Of a DNA stretch of 64,000 nucleotides, positions 43,132 through 52,305 are shown one piece after another. The notes under the pieces are model-generated. The model worked only from the letters and a program-made list of their open reading frames with translations, was not told the DNA's origin and ran no database searches. The position numbers were made by a program, and so were the translations under genes. Within the stretch, counting starts at the first letter, position 1, and each line of letters starts with the position of its first letter. Source of the DNA: Variovorax sp. 770b2 (GTDB lineage Bacteria > Pseudomonadota > Gammaproteobacteria > Burkholderiales > Burkholderiaceae_C); assembly GCF_900115685.1 (NCBI RefSeq), contig NZ_FOXJ01000001.1, forward strand, positions 2,327,796 to 2,391,795, read 5' to 3'.

Positions 43132-43141
43132 ACCGCCTCGC

Positions 43142-43975
43142 TCAGGCGCCGCCGAAGCGGTAGCTCGACACCACGAGCCCGCCCATGAAGGCGTCCTCGT
43201 GGTAGACGCGCTCGCCGGCATCCGCCTCGGCCGCGCCGACCGCGACCATCAGCGGAATCAGGTGCTCCTCGCGCGGGTGCGCGATGCGCGCGGCGGGCGC
43301 CGTTTCCCAGTTCTGCAGATGCGCGGCGCGCTCGGCCGGAGCGCCCTTCACCACCGCCGCATCGAGCCAGTCGTCGAAGGCCTTCGACACGCCATGCGCC
43401 TGCGGGCCGAAGTTGCGCAGGTTGTGATAGCTCAATCCGCTGCCGACGATCAGCACGTCTTCGTCCCGCAGCGGTGCGAGCGCACGGCCCAGCGCCAGGT
43501 GCTCCGCCGGATCGAGTCCGCGGCGCAGCGACAGCTGCACCACCGGCACGTCGGCCTTCGGATAGATCGCGGCCATCGGCGAGAACATGCCGTGGTCGTA
43601 GCCGCGCTCGGGGTCGATCTGCACCGGAAGGCCCGCCGCCGCGATGAGCGACTGCACGCGCTGCGCGAGCTCGGGCGAACCGGGCGCGTCGTAGCGCACT
43701 TCGTAGGTGTGGGGCGGGAAGCCGCCGTAGTCGTAGATCATGGGCGGCTTGGGATTGCCCTGCACCGTGAAAGCCGGGGCTTCCCAATGCGCCGACACCA
43801 TGAGGATGGCCTTGGGCGTGCGGCCGATCTGGCGCGGCATGTCGGCGAGCGAGGCGGCCAGCTGGTCGTAGGTGGGGCCCATCTCCTTCTTCATCCAGGG
43901 CCACGGGCCGCCGCCGTGGGAGATGAAGTACGTGGGGAGGCGCGAAGTGGCGGATGCGTTGTTGTCGTGGGTCAA
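43142..43975 (-). CDS. LigB-type extradiol dioxygenase (DODA/YgiD family)
   Basis: Protein of about 277 residues in the class III ring-cleaving dioxygenase family (4,5-DOPA dioxygenase, YgiD). Metal-site histidines are seen in YFISHGGGPWPW, YDHGMFSP and EEHLIPLMVAVGAA. I choose the TTG at 43975, because a perfect AAGGAG lies seven bases before it. The ATG at 44014 has no ribosome site and overlaps a symmetric LysR-type operator (44013-44029). Family members open catechol-type rings; the actual substrate is unknown. It is divergent from the LysR gene at 44076. Confidence 0.88.
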   Translation of the reverse strand: MTHDNNASATSRLPTYFISHGGGPWPWMKKEMGPTYDQLAASLADMPRQIGRTPKAILMVSAHWEAPAFTVQGNPKPPMIYDYGGFPPHTYEVRYDAPGSPELAQRVQSLIAAAGLPVQIDPERGYDHGMFSPMAAIYPKADVPVVQLSLRRGLDPAEHLALGRALAPLRDEDVLIVGSGLSYHNLRNFGPQAHGVSKAFDDWLDAAVVKGAPAERAAHLQNWETAPAARIAHPREEHLIPLMVAVGAAEADAGERVYHEDAFMGGLVVSSYRFGGA

Positions 43976-44012
43976 GTCGATGCTCCTTGAAAGCGTTGGA
44001 CCGACTGTAGAC

Positions 44013-44029
44013 ATTTCCTGAAAAGAAAT
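44013..44029. promoter_or_regulatory. LysR-type operator ATTTC-N7-GAAAT
   Basis: Perfect inverted repeat whose inner TTC-N7-GAA is a T-N11-A LysR site. It lies between the dioxygenase (TTG start 43975) and the LysR gene (ATG 44076). Its presence argues against the longer dioxygenase start at 44014. Confidence 0.6.
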
Positions 44030-44075
44030 CGACAGGCTACGATGCATCGAATCATTTCTCCGGAGGAAACCATCG

Positions 44076-45011
44076 ATGGACCGCATGACCAGCCTGCGCG
44101 TGTTCCGCGAGGTCGTCGAGGCCGGCAGCTTCACGGCCGCGGCCGGGCGGCTTTCGATGTCGCCGCCCATGGCGAGCAAGCACGTGGCGCAGCTGGAGAA
44201 GTCGCTCGGCGCGCGCCTTCTGCACCGCTCCAGCCGCCACCTGAGCCTGACCGAAGCCGGCACCGCCTGGTACGAGCAGAGCCGCCGCGCGCTCGACCTG
44301 CTCGATGCGGCCGAGGCCGCGATCGGCCAGACCAGCGAAGCGCCGCGCGGCCAGCTCAAGGTGAGCGCGCCGGTGTGGTGTGCCACGCCGCGTTTTGCGC
44401 GCGTGCTCGCCGATTACCGCGAGCGCTTTCCCGAAGTGCTGATCGACATGCACCTGGAGAACCGCAAGGTCGATCTCGCGGCCGACGGCTACGACCTCGC
44501 GTTGCGCGCCACGCAGGAGCCCTCGCCCGCGCTGATCGCGCGGCCACTGTGCCGCGTGCCCTTTCACCTCGCGGGCACGCCCGACTATCTGAAGCGCATG
44601 GGCGGCTGCCCCGCGCTGCCCGCCGACCTGTCGCGGCTCGGCGCGATCGTGCCGAGCTATGTGAACCTGGACAACCTCGCGCTCAAGGGACCTGGCGGGC
44701 GGATGCTGCCGCTGCGCCTCACGCCGGCGATGCGCTCGGACGACACCACGCTCACGCTGCACGCGGTGCATGCGGGCATGGGCATCGCGTTCATGCCGCT
44801 GTGGCTCATCGACGACGACCTCGCCGAGGGCCGGCTCGTGCGGCTGCTGCCGGAGTACGCGGCCGAGCCCGTCACGCTCTTCGCGGTGTACACCAGCCGC
44901 CAGTACATGGCGCCCAAGCTGCGTACTTTCATCGACTTCCTCGGCGAGCGGCTCGGCGCGCTGGAACCAAAGGCAACGGCGCACGTCGGCGCGAAGCCAC
45001 GCAAGCGCTAG
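44076..45011 (+). CDS. LysR-family transcriptional regulator (DhcR/CrgA-like)
   Basis: Protein of 311 residues. Helix-turn-helix: FREVVEAGSFTAAAGRLSMSPPMASKHVAQLEKSLGARLLHRSSR; effector domain from PRGQLKVSAPVWC. It is divergent from the LigB-type dioxygenase, with an inverted repeat between them, and so is likely its activator or repressor. The ribosome site is GGAGGA. Confidence 0.92.
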   Translation: MDRMTSLRVFREVVEAGSFTAAAGRLSMSPPMASKHVAQLEKSLGARLLHRSSRHLSLTEAGTAWYEQSRRALDLLDAAEAAIGQTSEAPRGQLKVSAPVWCATPRFARVLADYRERFPEVLIDMHLENRKVDLAADGYDLALRATQEPSPALIARPLCRVPFHLAGTPDYLKRMGGCPALPADLSRLGAIVPSYVNLDNLALKGPGGRMLPLRLTPAMRSDDTTLTLHAVHAGMGIAFMPLWLIDDDLAEGRLVRLLPEYAAEPVTLFAVYTSRQYMAPKLRTFIDFLGERLGALEPKATAHVGAKPRKR

Positions 45012-45077
45012 AACAACGCACCTTTTCAGGGCAAGGGTTTGCGGGCGCGGCTAAAGTCCAAGGCTCTCTGGGAGACC

Positions 45078-46940
45078 GTGTCCTTGTTCCGCTTCTTCGA
45101 AAAACTCCTCCACCCCTACCCCGCCGCCGAACCGCCGCTGCCGCCCCAAGGCTTCTTCGCCTTCCTGTGGGCCTGCACGCACGGCGTGCGCGGCAAGATC
45201 GCCGTCATGGCGGCGCTCACGGCCGTCATGTCGATCTTCGAGGCGGCCCTGTTCGCGATCCTCGGGCGCATCGTCGACTGGCTCGGCGGCCAGGTGCCGT
45301 CGCGGTTGTGGGCCGAGCGCGGCGACATGCTGCTGTGGATGTCCGCGGTGCTGGTGGCCAGCATCCTGGTGGTGGCGCTGCAGACCATCGTCAAGCACCA
45401 GACGCTGGCGGTGAACCTGCCGATGCGCCTGCGCTGGAACTTCCACCGGCTGATGCTGGGCCAGAGCATGGCCTTCTACCAGGACGAGTTCGCGGGCCGC
45501 ATCACGGCCAAGGTGATGCAGACCGCGCTTGCGGTGCGCGACACCATCTTCGTGCTGGCCGACGTGCTGGTGGCCATGGGCGTGTACGTCGCGACCATGA
45601 TCATCCTGGTGGGCGTGCTCGACGCGCAGCTGGTGTGGCCCTTCGTCATCTGGCTGGCGCTGTACGTCGGCTCGCTCGTGTACTTCGTGCCGCGCCTGGG
45701 CAAGGTCGGCAAGGCGCAGGCCGATGCGCGCGCGCTCATGACCGGCCGCGTGACCGATGCCTATACCAACATCGCGACCGTCAAGCTCTTCTCGCACACG
45801 CAGCGCGAGGCGGGCTTCGCGCGCGATGCGATGCGCGACTTCATGCACACGGGCTACGGCCAGATGCGCCTGGTAAGCGCCTTCGAGATCGTCAACCACA
45901 CGCTGAGCATGGGCCTCACGGCCGGCATGGCGGGCACGGCGCTGTGGCTCTGGTCGAACGGCACGGTGGGCGTGGGCACGGTGGCCGCCGCCACCGCGAT
46001 GGCGCTGCGGCTGCAGGGCATGTCGCACTGGATCATGTGGGAGATGACCAGCCTGTTCGAGAACATCGGCACGGTGCAGGACGGCATGAAGACGCTGTCG
46101 CGCCCGCGCACGGTGCTGGATGCGGCCGACGCCAGCGTGCTCGACGTGCCGCGCGGCGAAGTGCGCTTCGACCATGCGAGCTTTCGCTACGCCGACGCGG
46201 GCCGCCGCGTGATCGACGACCTGAACCTCGTCGTCAAGCCCGGCGAGAAGATCGGCCTGGTCGGCCGATCGGGCGCGGGCAAGTCGACGCTGGTGAACCT
46301 GCTGCTGCGCTTTCATGACCTGGAGAGCGGCCGCATCCTCATCGACGGGCAGGACATCGCGCACGTCACGCAGGATTCGCTGCGCAGCCACATCGGCATG
46401 GTCACGCAGGACACCTCGCTCATGCACCGCTCGGTGGCCGACAACATCGCCTACGGCCGGCCCGATGCGACGCACGCGCAGATCGAGGCGGCGGCCAAGC
46501 GCGCCGAAGCGCACGACTTCATCCAGACGCTGGGCGACGCGAGCGGCCGGCGCGGCTACGAGGCGCACGTGGGCGAACGCGGCGTGAAGCTCTCGGGCGG
46601 CCAGCGCCAGCGCGTGGCCATTGCGCGCGTGATGCTCAAGGACGCGCCGATCCTCTTGCTCGACGAGGCGACCAGCGCGCTCGACTCCGAAGTGGAAGCC
46701 GCGATCCAGCAGAGCCTGTACACGCTGATGGAAGGCAAGACCGTGATCGCCATCGCGCACCGGCTCTCGACCATCGCGGCGATGGACCGGCTCATCGTGC
46801 TGGACGAAGGCCGCGTGGTGGAAGAAGGCGACCACCGCACGCTGATGGCGCAGGGCGGCCTCTATGCGCGGCTGTGGGCGCACCAGAGCGGCGGCTTCCT
46901 GGGCGATTCGCTCGACGGAGAAGAAGCGCTCAGGGCCTAG
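45078..46940 (+). CDS. Fused ABC exporter (transmembrane plus ATPase domain)
   Basis: Protein of 620 residues, half-transporter of the MsbA/multidrug type. About residues 30-330 hold six membrane segments (KIAVMAALTAVMSIFEAALFA is the first). The ATPase carries Walker A GRSGAGKST, signature LSGGQRQRVAIARVM, Walker B ILLLDEATSALD and the switch AIAHRLST. It should work as a homodimer exporting lipids or drugs. Start at the GTG at 45078 after GGGAGA. It may be co-transcribed with the preceding LysR gene. It overlaps the convergent GNAT gene by four bases. Confidence 0.94.
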   Translation: MSLFRFFEKLLHPYPAAEPPLPPQGFFAFLWACTHGVRGKIAVMAALTAVMSIFEAALFAILGRIVDWLGGQVPSRLWAERGDMLLWMSAVLVASILVVALQTIVKHQTLAVNLPMRLRWNFHRLMLGQSMAFYQDEFAGRITAKVMQTALAVRDTIFVLADVLVAMGVYVATMIILVGVLDAQLVWPFVIWLALYVGSLVYFVPRLGKVGKAQADARALMTGRVTDAYTNIATVKLFSHTQREAGFARDAMRDFMHTGYGQMRLVSAFEIVNHTLSMGLTAGMAGTALWLWSNGTVGVGTVAAATAMALRLQGMSHWIMWEMTSLFENIGTVQDGMKTLSRPRTVLDAADASVLDVPRGEVRFDHASFRYADAGRRVIDDLNLVVKPGEKIGLVGRSGAGKSTLVNLLLRFHDLESGRILIDGQDIAHVTQDSLRSHIGMVTQDTSLMHRSVADNIAYGRPDATHAQIEAAAKRAEAHDFIQTLGDASGRRGYEAHVGERGVKLSGGQRQRVAIARVMLKDAPILLLDEATSALDSEVEAAIQQSLYTLMEGKTVIAIAHRLSTIAAMDRLIVLDEGRVVEEGDHRTLMAQGGLYARLWAHQSGGFLGDSLDGEEALRA

Positions 46941-47629
46941 CCGAACCCGACCCGGTACAGATGAAACGTCTGCCGGGTCCGGAACCCGAGGCGTTCGTAG
47001 AGCCCGATGGCCGTCGCGTTGTCGTCGCGGACGTGCAGGAACGGCGTTTCGCCGCGCCCGCGTATCTCGCGGCGAAGGACGTTCATGAGGCGGCCTGCGA
47101 TCCCCTTGCCGCGGTTCGCATCGTTCACGCAGACCGCGCTGATCTCGGTGTATCCGTCGAACCGCATCCGTTCGCCGGCCATCGCGACGAGGCGCCCGCC
47201 GTCCCGGATGCCGATGTAGTTGCCCATCTCGTGCGTCCGCGTGCCGAAGGGGCCGGGCTTGGTCTCCAGGGCCAGTGCCAGCATCGCGGGGGCGTCGACG
47301 GCGCCCAGCCGGCGCACGTCCTCTTGCGGGGCGCTCGCCGCCTCGGCGGTGTCCACCATCTGGCACACCGCGAACAGGCGCTCCGCGTGCATCCCTTCCA
47401 CTGGCGGCAGCGGCTCGACGGCCGTGAGAAGCACATGCTCGCCCGCCGCGAGGAGCAGGCCGAGCTGCCGGAAGGCCTCGGGCGTCGTGTTCGCCACGCC
47501 GGCGAACGCGGCGACATCGGGGTGGTAGCGGGCGGCGAGTTCTCCGCGCTGTCCCAGATGCGCCTGCTTCGTGGCGAGGGCGAACCATGGCGGGTTGTCG
47601 AGCCGGTTTTCGTCGGGATGTTTGGTCAT
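46937..47629 (-). CDS. GNAT-family N-acetyltransferase
   Basis: Protein of 230 residues. The C-terminal half holds the acetyl-CoA-binding motif A (ISAVCVNDANRGKGIAGRLMNVLRREI, with R-G-K-G-I-A) and the FR47-type end (LHVRDDNATAIGLYERLGFR). The N-terminal 90 residues are less conserved. The acceptor is unknown. It is divergent from the GlxA-type regulator and convergent with the ABC exporter. Confidence 0.9.
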   Translation of the reverse strand: MTKHPDENRLDNPPWFALATKQAHLGQRGELAARYHPDVAAFAGVANTTPEAFRQLGLLLAAGEHVLLTAVEPLPPVEGMHAERLFAVCQMVDTAEAASAPQEDVRRLGAVDAPAMLALALETKPGPFGTRTHEMGNYIGIRDGGRLVAMAGERMRFDGYTEISAVCVNDANRGKGIAGRLMNVLRREIRGRGETPFLHVRDDNATAIGLYERLGFRTRQTFHLYRVGFG

Positions 47630-47699
47630 GCGCTCAGTTTAGGCAGCGGGCCCGCGCTGGGCTACAGTCGCAAACGACATCTTTGATGCGATTCACGAC

Positions 47700-48665
47700 A
47701 TGAAGCTTTGCGTCCTTGCCCTCGACGGCGCGTTCGACACCGGCATCACCGCCCTGTTGGACACCTTTGCCACGGCGAACGAACTGGCCCTGCTCCAGGG
47801 CGCGGCGTCACAGCCGTTCGACGTGCGGCTCGTCGGCGTCAGAAGGCGCATCCGCACGGCCATGGGGTTCTCCACCACGGTCGAGCCGGCGAGCGCGCTC
47901 GGACGGCCCGACTGGGTCGTGGTACCGGCCCTGAATGCCAAGCAGCCCGCGAGCCTCGTAGAAGCATTGGGGCGCCGCGATGTGTGCGAAGCCAAGGACC
48001 ACCTTCGTGCCTGGCATGCGGAAGGCATCGGCATCGCGGCGGCCTGCATCGGCACGTTCCTGCTCGCGGACGCGGGGCTGCTGGACCACGGGGAAGCGAC
48101 CACGACATGGTCGCTCGCCCCCCTCTTTCGCCAGCGTTATCCGGCGGTGAAGCTGGACGATTCGCGCATGGTCATCACATCGCGAGGCGTGGTGACGGCG
48201 GGCGCCATGATGGGCCACCTCGACCTGGCGCTCTGGCTGGTGCGGCAGGCCAGCCCCGAGCTGGCGGCGCGCGTGGCGCGGCTGATGCTCGTGGACAGCC
48301 GCTCGTCGCAAGCGCAGTACATCATCCCGGACTTCGTGGCCCACGCCGATCCGTTGATCGCAAGGTTCGAACGCTGGTCGCGCGAACATCTCGCGCAAGG
48401 GTTCTCGCTGCAGGCTTCGGCGGATGCATTGCATGTTCACCCGCGCACCCTGCAGCGCCGGATGGAAGCGGTGCTGGGCAAGTCGCCCCTCGCGTTCTTC
48501 CAGGACCTGAGGATCGAGCACGCCAAGCAGCTCGTGTCGTCCGGCGGCGACCTGGACGGCATTGCGCAGGAGGTCGGCTATGCCGATGCCTCGACCTTGA
48601 GGAACCTCCTGCGCCGCAAGCTCGGGCGCGGCGTGCGGGAGCTTCGCGCGGAGATGATGAGGTAG
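47700..48665 (+). CDS. GlxA-type AraC-family regulator with DJ-1/PfpI-like domain
   Basis: Protein of 321 residues. The N-terminal half is a DJ-1/PfpI-like domain with the nucleophile-elbow Cys in IAAACIGTFLLADAGLL; the C-terminal half is an AraC DNA-binding domain (GFSLQASADALHVHPRTLQRRME, then GDLDGIAQEVGYADASTLRNLLRRKLG). Such proteins often control amino acid or quaternary amine catabolism. It is divergent from the GNAT gene (70 bases), its most likely target. Confidence 0.92.
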   Translation: MKLCVLALDGAFDTGITALLDTFATANELALLQGAASQPFDVRLVGVRRRIRTAMGFSTTVEPASALGRPDWVVVPALNAKQPASLVEALGRRDVCEAKDHLRAWHAEGIGIAAACIGTFLLADAGLLDHGEATTTWSLAPLFRQRYPAVKLDDSRMVITSRGVVTAGAMMGHLDLALWLVRQASPELAARVARLMLVDSRSSQAQYIIPDFVAHADPLIARFERWSREHLAQGFSLQASADALHVHPRTLQRRMEAVLGKSPLAFFQDLRIEHAKQLVSSGGDLDGIAQEVGYADASTLRNLLRRKLGRGVRELRAEMMR

Positions 48666-48681
48666 CGCCCGCGCTTGCGCA

Positions 48682-49119
48682 TCACGCGGGCAGCGCGCCG
48701 GCCTCGTACTGCGCTGCGAACTCCCCGCTCGGCGGGATCGGCTTGATGATGTCGATCAGCACCCCGTTCGGGTCGCGCGTGATGAAGTGGCGTTGGCCGA
48801 AGGCCTCGTCGCGCAGCGGCAGAAGAATCGGCAGGCCCGCCGCCTTCAGCCGGTCGTGAACGGCGTCGGGGTCGTCCACCTCGAAGTTCAGCAGCAGCCC
48901 GCCCACCACCTGGCTGCGCGCCGGCGCGGGAATGGTCTCGTGGCGGCCGTCGAGCACGGCCAGGTTCACCGAAGGCTCGCCCTCCAGCTGCAGGTGCACG
49001 TACCAGTCGCTGGTGAAGAGCGGCACGAAACCGAAGTGCGATTGGTAGAAGGCGGCGGTGCCGGCCACGTCTTCGGTCATGACGACGGGGTAGTAGCTCG
49101 TGACTTTCATGGGAAGCAT
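48682..49119 (-). CDS. VOC-family (glyoxalase/dioxygenase fold) protein
   Basis: Protein of 145 residues with the paired beta-alpha-beta-beta-beta VOC fold: [26 protein letters not shown] then [18 protein letters not shown]. Metal-site candidates are His in WYVHLQLEG and acidic residues later. Possible roles are glyoxalase, bleomycin-type binding or ring cleavage. Start at the ATG at 49119, preceded by AAAGGAC. It is divergent from a TetR regulator with a clear operator between them, so it is probably induced by a toxic small molecule. Confidence 0.86.
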   Translation of the reverse strand: MLPMKVTSYYPVVMTEDVAGTAAFYQSHFGFVPLFTSDWYVHLQLEGEPSVNLAVLDGRHETIPAPARSQVVGGLLLNFEVDDPDAVHDRLKAAGLPILLPLRDEAFGQRHFITRDPNGVLIDIIKPIPPSGEFAAQYEAGALPA

Positions 49120-49172
49120 GGGACAGGTCCTTTCATAAAACATACAGACTGCATGCAAATCAAATATTAACC

Positions 49173-49191
49173 TACAGACAGCCTGCATGTA
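49173..49191. promoter_or_regulatory. TetR operator, with a partial second copy at 49143-49155
   Basis: TACA-N2-CAG-N-CTG-N2-TGTA is symmetric over 19 bases and ends 11 bases before the TetR start. A related TACAGA-CTGCATG block at 49143-49155 lacks four inner bases. Both lie between the divergent VOC and TetR genes and overlap the likely promoters. Confidence 0.65.
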
Positions 49192-49202
49192 AATTACCTC
49201 CC

Positions 49203-49784
49203 ATGGCCACCAATCGCGAACGCACCGAAAGCACCCAGCTCGCACTGATCGAAGCCGCCCGCGCGCTCTTCGTCAGCAAGGGCTACGGCGACACCTCCAC
49301 CCCCGAAATCGCGCTGGCCGCGGGCATCACCCGTGGCGCGCTGTACCACCACTTCGCGGACAAGCGCGACCTGTTCCGCCAGGTGCTGGCACGCGAGGCG
49401 ATGGCGGTCGCGGCCGACATCGAGGCCGCCACGCCCGAGCGGCTCGGCCCGCGCGCGGCGCTGCTCCAGGGCAGCGAGGCCTACCTGGACGCCATGACCG
49501 TGCCGGGCCGCACGCGGCTCCTGCTGGTCGACGGCCCGGCCGTGCTGGGCATGGCCGAGGCCATGGCGATCGACGATGCCAACGCGGCGCAGTCGCTGCG
49601 CGAGGGCCTCAGGCGCGCCGGCATGGGGCGCGGCGAAGTCTCCGTCGATGCGCTGTCGCAACTGCTGTCGGCCGCCTTCGACCGCGCCGCGCTGGAGATC
49701 GACGCGGGCGCAGACCCCAGGGAGGTCCGCGCGGCCATGCGCTGGCTGGTCGAGCAGGCGCTGGGACCCGTCAGGAAACGCTGA
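49203..49784 (+). CDS. TetR/AcrR-family transcriptional regulator
   Basis: Protein of 193 residues. The N-terminal helix-turn-helix is typical: [44 protein letters not shown]. The C-terminal domain would bind the inducer. It is divergent from the VOC gene, with a symmetric operator upstream, so it most likely represses both. It is convergent with tssF, 7 bases away. Confidence 0.94.
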   Translation: MATNRERTESTQLALIEAARALFVSKGYGDTSTPEIALAAGITRGALYHHFADKRDLFRQVLAREAMAVAADIEAATPERLGPRAALLQGSEAYLDAMTVPGRTRLLLVDGPAVLGMAEAMAIDDANAAQSLREGLRRAGMGRGEVSVDALSQLLSAAFDRAALEIDAGADPREVRAAMRWLVEQALGPVRKR

Positions 49785-49791
49785 CCGGCCC

Positions 49792-51672
49792 TCAGACGAT
49801 CCCGCGCCCGCCCATACGCACGGGCCACTTGGCGACCGTGCCGCGCTGCATCGATTCGAGCGTCGTCTGCGTGAACACGTTGATGCTCACGTGCCGCGCA
49901 AGGTAGTGCTCCAGCACCACGCCCAGCAGGTACGGGCTCGTGCCCGAGAAGCCCTCTTCGTCCACGCTCAGGGTGCACTGCACGCCGCGCCCGTAGATCA
50001 ACGGGCCCGAGCCCGGCAGGCGCCGCGTCACCGGCTCGATGCGCGAGCCCACGAGGCTGTCGATCTGCCGGCGCAGCACGTCGCTGTCGGCCGACACGAA
50101 CAGCCGCAGCATGTCGCGCAGCGCCTGCGCGCCCTCGCGGTGCGGCATGTCGGCCAGCGGCAGGTGGTTGAAGCCCAGCTGGCGGATCAGCCGCCAGGCG
50201 ATTTCGCGCTGCGCGAACGGCGACTTCGGCGTGCTCGGCGGGCGGATCAGGCCCACCGCCGACACCGGGATCGAATCGGACACCGCGAGATCGGAATGCC
50301 CGTTGCGCGGCACCAGGCACGGCAGGTCGCGGTTCGTGAGCATCGCCTTCACCGACAGGTAGCGCAGGCTCTCCGGATACGGCGCCTCGTGCTGGTCGAC
50401 CAGCGAGAGAAACACCTCGGTGCCGATGTACGGCGTGCGCGTGCCGTATTTGCGCGCCGTGCCGGACACGAGCCGCGGCTCGCGGCGCACCGAGAAATAG
50501 CGGCCGTGGTTGCCCTCGTCGTCGTTCAGCGTCTGGTAGAGCGGGCGGAACTCCATCTCGGCGGTGGTCTGCGCCTGCTGGCCCGCGATGCGCTGGACCG
50601 AATAGACCTCGAAGTCGAGCGGCCGCGAGCGGTCGGGCACCAGGTGGAACTCGGGCTGCGCCGCGTTGAGTTCGACGCGGTCGGTGCGCCGCTCGAAGAG
50701 GTTGACCACCGGCGTGCTGAAGAGCGCGAACTGCCCCGCATCGACCAGCGCGCCCAACGGCCCCGGCGGTTTGCTCAACAGCACGAGGATCTCGACCTCC
50801 TTGCCCTGTGCCCGCGCAAGGCCCGGCGCCAGCTGGGTCAATGTGAAGAAGTAGAAGCGCTCGGGACACGCGAAGTATTCGTGCAGCAGGTTGTGGCCAT
50901 GAAAGGTGTTCCATGCCAGCGGCAAAAGCCCTTGCCCCGGCGCCAGCCCTTCATGCACCAGCGCCCCCTCGGTCACCACGTGCGGCCGCGCCATCAGCGT
51001 GCCCGGCTCGCCCACGAAGGTGGCGACCGCCGAGGTGTGCAGCAGCTCGAACAGATGCGAGGCCACGTGCTCGTTGCCGCGCAGGTAGATGGGCAGCCGG
51101 TCGAGCCCGGCCAGCGCGCCGAAGCCCATTGCGCCCACGGTGCGCAGCCGCAGGCGCAGCGCACCCGTCACCTGCACATGCGGCGGCAGGTAGCGCTCCA
51201 GCGCGGGAATGTCGGGCGGCGCGCCGGTGAGCTTCGCATCGACGATCTCGATGGGCCACAGCGTCACGTCCTGGCTGGAGCGGAACTCGCACGGCGTTTC
51301 CTCGCCCGCCGGCACGCGCGCATGAAAGGCCGTGCCGCGCGGCACCTTGAAGCCGCGGGTGAAGTCGCCCTCCTTCACGCTCGGGTGCAGCTGCGCCACC
51401 GCCATCGACGGCGTGGGGCTCAGGTAATTGGGGTACAGCACTTCGAGCAGCCGCTGCGTGAAGCGCGGGAACTCCGCGTCCAGCTTGATCTGCATGCGCG
51501 CCGAGAGAAAGCTGAACGACTCGATCAGCCGCTCCACGTACGGGTCGGCCACCTCGATGCCGTGCATGCCCAGGCGCCGCGCGATCTTGGGGTGCGAGGC
51601 GGCGAACTCGCTCGCGGCCTCGCGCATGTAGACCAGCTCTTTGTTGTAGTAGTCGAGAAGTTGCGGGTCCAT
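49792..51672 (-). CDS. tssF: Type VI secretion system baseplate subunit TssF
   Basis: Protein of 626 residues (VasA/ImpG family), normal length for TssF. The start LDYYNKELVYMREAASEFAASHPKIARRLGM and the SFSFLSARMQIKLDAEFPRFTQRLLEVLYPNYLSPTPSM block are diagnostic. TssF with TssG and TssK forms the baseplate wedge of the T6SS. Here it follows tssE by 45 bases but no tssG comes after it; the TetR gene ends 7 bases from its stop. The reading frame is intact, so it is not an obvious decay product. Confidence 0.95.
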   Translation of the reverse strand: MDPQLLDYYNKELVYMREAASEFAASHPKIARRLGMHGIEVADPYVERLIESFSFLSARMQIKLDAEFPRFTQRLLEVLYPNYLSPTPSMAVAQLHPSVKEGDFTRGFKVPRGTAFHARVPAGEETPCEFRSSQDVTLWPIEIVDAKLTGAPPDIPALERYLPPHVQVTGALRLRLRTVGAMGFGALAGLDRLPIYLRGNEHVASHLFELLHTSAVATFVGEPGTLMARPHVVTEGALVHEGLAPGQGLLPLAWNTFHGHNLLHEYFACPERFYFFTLTQLAPGLARAQGKEVEILVLLSKPPGPLGALVDAGQFALFSTPVVNLFERRTDRVELNAAQPEFHLVPDRSRPLDFEVYSVQRIAGQQAQTTAEMEFRPLYQTLNDDEGNHGRYFSVRREPRLVSGTARKYGTRTPYIGTEVFLSLVDQHEAPYPESLRYLSVKAMLTNRDLPCLVPRNGHSDLAVSDSIPVSAVGLIRPPSTPKSPFAQREIAWRLIRQLGFNHLPLADMPHREGAQALRDMLRLFVSADSDVLRRQIDSLVGSRIEPVTRRLPGSGPLIYGRGVQCTLSVDEEGFSGTSPYLLGVVLEHYLARHVSINVFTQTTLESMQRGTVAKWPVRMGGRGIV

Positions 51673-51717
51673 GGCGATGTCTTTTCCCTGAATGAAGTCT
51701 TGTTGTCGTGATGAAGA

Positions 51718-52305
51718 TCAGCGCGCGGAAGAGATCACGCGCATGCGATTGGTTTCCAGATCGACCGCGCTCTGCACGGTGAATGCCAGCGGGTAGGGGC
51801 TCAGGTGGATCAGCGCGCGAATCTCGAACAGCAGCACGTTGTAGTCACCGGCCGCGCCGCCCTCTTTCATGAGCGGCACGACCGTCACCGTCTCCGGAAT
51901 CAGCCGCGGCTCGTAGTCCTGGATGGCGCGGCGGATGATGCGTTCGATGTCGGCCCACTTGCGCTCCGACAGGTAGCTGCCCGCCAGCGGCGGCACGCCG
52001 AAGTTGATGGTCGAGGACGCCGCCTCGGCATGGCGCGTGCGGTCGATCAGGTCTTCGGCGTTGGTGGTGTTGAGCAGGTAGGCCAGGTCGCGCTGCACGA
52101 TGCCGCGCATCTGCGCGGGCGTCACCGCGTACTCGGCGGGCAGTTCGCTCTCGCGGCTCGGGGCTTCGTCGCGCAGGCGGTCGAACAGCGTGGGGAGCAG
52201 TTGCGCATTGGGATGCATGGCCGGGGCATCGGCCGGTCGGGGCGAACGGGCGCCAGGGTGCGCGGGGTGGGTGCCTGTGAAGGAAGACTGCTCGGCAGGT
52301 CGCAT
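51718..52305 (-). CDS. tssE: Type VI secretion system baseplate subunit TssE
   Basis: Protein of about 195 residues with the gp25-like lysozyme-related fold: LPTLFDRLRDEAP..., RGIVQRDLAYLLNTTNAEDL and INFGVPPLAGSYLSERKWADIERIIRRAIQDYEPRLIPETV. TssE links the sheath to the baseplate. A Pro/Ala-rich N-terminus (about 45 residues) is longer than usual; an ATG at 52218 would give a more normal length. I keep 52305 because AAAGG lies upstream. No sheath genes (tssB, tssC) or hcp lie next to it. Confidence 0.9.
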   Translation of the reverse strand: MRPAEQSSFTGTHPAHPGARSPRPADAPAMHPNAQLLPTLFDRLRDEAPSRESELPAEYAVTPAQMRGIVQRDLAYLLNTTNAEDLIDRTRHAEAASSTINFGVPPLAGSYLSERKWADIERIIRRAIQDYEPRLIPETVTVVPLMKEGGAAGDYNVLLFEIRALIHLSPYPLAFTVQSAVDLETNRMRVISSAR

